From positions 1 through 14,346 of the forward strand of contig JAQIBW010000015.1 in the NCBI GenBank assembly GCA_027858865.1: a stretch of DNA of 14,346 nucleotides. The letters run 5' to 3'. The notes below the pieces were generated by a model, which ran no database searches, was not told where the DNA came from, and saw only the letters and a program-made list of their open reading frames with translations. Shown piece by piece: positions 13,774-14,346 of this stretch. The DNA comes from Sulfurimonas sp. (GTDB lineage: Bacteria; Campylobacterota; Campylobacteria; Campylobacterales; Sulfurimonadaceae). Each line of letters starts with the position of its first letter. Position 1 is the first letter of the stretch. The position numbers and the translations under genes were made by a program.

Positions 13774-14346
13774 TTAGTGCATCCTTTACGTAGTCTTCAA
13801 ATTTGTCAAGTTCAACCAAGAAGGCGTCATGTCCATAATCACTTTCTACGTCTATGTAGCTATAGTTCTCATTGCCTATTTCACTAAGAGTGTCGGCTAT
13901 TGTCTTCATCTCTTTGTTTTTAAACAGCATATCATCTCTAAAACTGATAAGATGTATTTTTGCTGTTACCTTTTTTAGAGCTTCAGAAAGTGAATCGAAA
14001 TCGCGAGAAAGATCGAAAATATTTATAGCTTTTGTAATGTAGAGGTAAGTTAAAGGGTCAAACCATTTTGTAAAATTATAACCGTTATATTCAAGATATG
14101 ACTCAACTTGAAACTTACCAAAAAGTTCGTAAAGACCATCAGTCCTTTTGTATTCTCTACCAAATTTACTTGCCATAGATTCATGTGATAAAAAGCTAAT
14201 ATGTCCAGCCATACGACCAACTGCCATACCTGCAAGACCTTGTTCTTTTATAACCGCAGGATCATAATAACCCTGTTTAAATTCAGGGTCTTTTAAAATT
14301 GCTTCTTGTGCGACTTTGTTAAAAGCTATAGCCCAAGGTTGAGTAG
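13766..14346 (-). CDS. metX: Homoserine O-acetyltransferase MetX, C-terminal part
   Basis: The coding frame runs to the edge of the window, so about 193 C-terminal residues are present and the true start lies outside; an internal Met at 14227 is not the start. The sequence beginning QPWAIAFNKVAQEAILKD and continuing GLAGMAVGRMAGHISFLS is typical of MetX. The alpha/beta-hydrolase triad residues in this part are the Asp in SFRDDMLF and the His in DYGHDAFL; the nucleophile serine lies upstream of the window. MetX acetylates homoserine with acetyl-CoA in methionine synthesis. Homoserine O-succinyltransferase activity of some MetX members cannot be ruled out. It is the first visible gene of the operon and overlaps xseB by 8 nt. 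Confidence 0.93.
   Translation of the reverse strand, partial: TQPWAIAFNKVAQEAILKDPEFKQGYYDPAVIKEQGLAGMAVGRMAGHISFLSHESMASKFGREYKRTDGLYELFGKFQVESYLEYNGYNFTKWFDPLTYLYITKAINIFDLSRDFDSLSEALKKVTAKIHLISFRDDMLFKNKEMKTIADTLSEIGNENYSYIDVESDYGHDAFLVELDKFEDYVKDALNE

Noticed and set aside
14050..14235. Second minus-strand open frame overlapping metX
   Set aside because: The metX frame carries the recognisable motifs and runs to the window edge; the other frame has none.

Overview
This 14.3 kb window is AT-rich, densely coded chromosomal DNA. The protein set and gene style suggest a Campylobacterota (epsilonproteobacterial) genome, most like Sulfurimonas or a close relative. This is inferred from the proteins: a MutS2 with a C-terminal Smr domain, a short MurC lying outside a dcw cluster, a DapC-type aminotransferase, MetX followed by XseB, and a lipoprotein monohaem cytochrome. 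Promoters with a clear -10 but no clear -35 also fit. No rRNA, tRNA, CRISPR array, insertion sequence or phage gene is visible, and nothing indicates recent transfer.

All genes lie on the minus strand except a c-type cytochrome and a 46-codon ORF (10842-11483). In transcription order (right to left) there are five blocks. (1) 14346-11493: metX (5' end off the window), xseB, a nitrilase-fold protein without its catalytic Cys and Lys, a membrane-anchored CX5R phosphatase, and an E1-like adenylyltransferase without zinc cysteines; the first four are joined by overlaps of 8, 1 and 4 nt. (2) A plus-strand island, 10842-11483: cytochrome c lipoprotein and the small ORF. (3) 10748-7467: dapC, a helical 170-residue unknown, murC and a small membrane protein, all overlapping (ATGA, ATGA, TAGTG). 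This is a cell-wall block: DapC leads to diaminopimelate and MurC adds L-Ala to UDP-MurNAc. (4) 7269-7051: a monocistronic cold-shock gene with its own promoter, a structured leader and a terminator. (5) 6921-46: mutS2, a periplasmic thioredoxin-like protein and a secreted unknown; then a protoglobin-PsiE fusion, a HI0933/YhiN-type flavoprotein, LemA and a DUF3137 membrane protein.

The items most worth a second look are the protoglobin joined to a four-helix PsiE-like membrane domain (a candidate haem-based gas sensor with an unusual output); the metX-xseB operon tail, which pairs a predicted pseudo-nitrilase with an anchored phosphatase and a stripped-down E1-like enzyme; and the cold-shock gene's control region, with a 12-bp direct repeat flanking the promoter and mutually exclusive hairpins next to the ribosome binding site. 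No gene-free stretch exceeds 300 bases; the longest is 7270-7466. Positions 1-45 hold only sequence downstream of the last gene, and nothing is recognised there.
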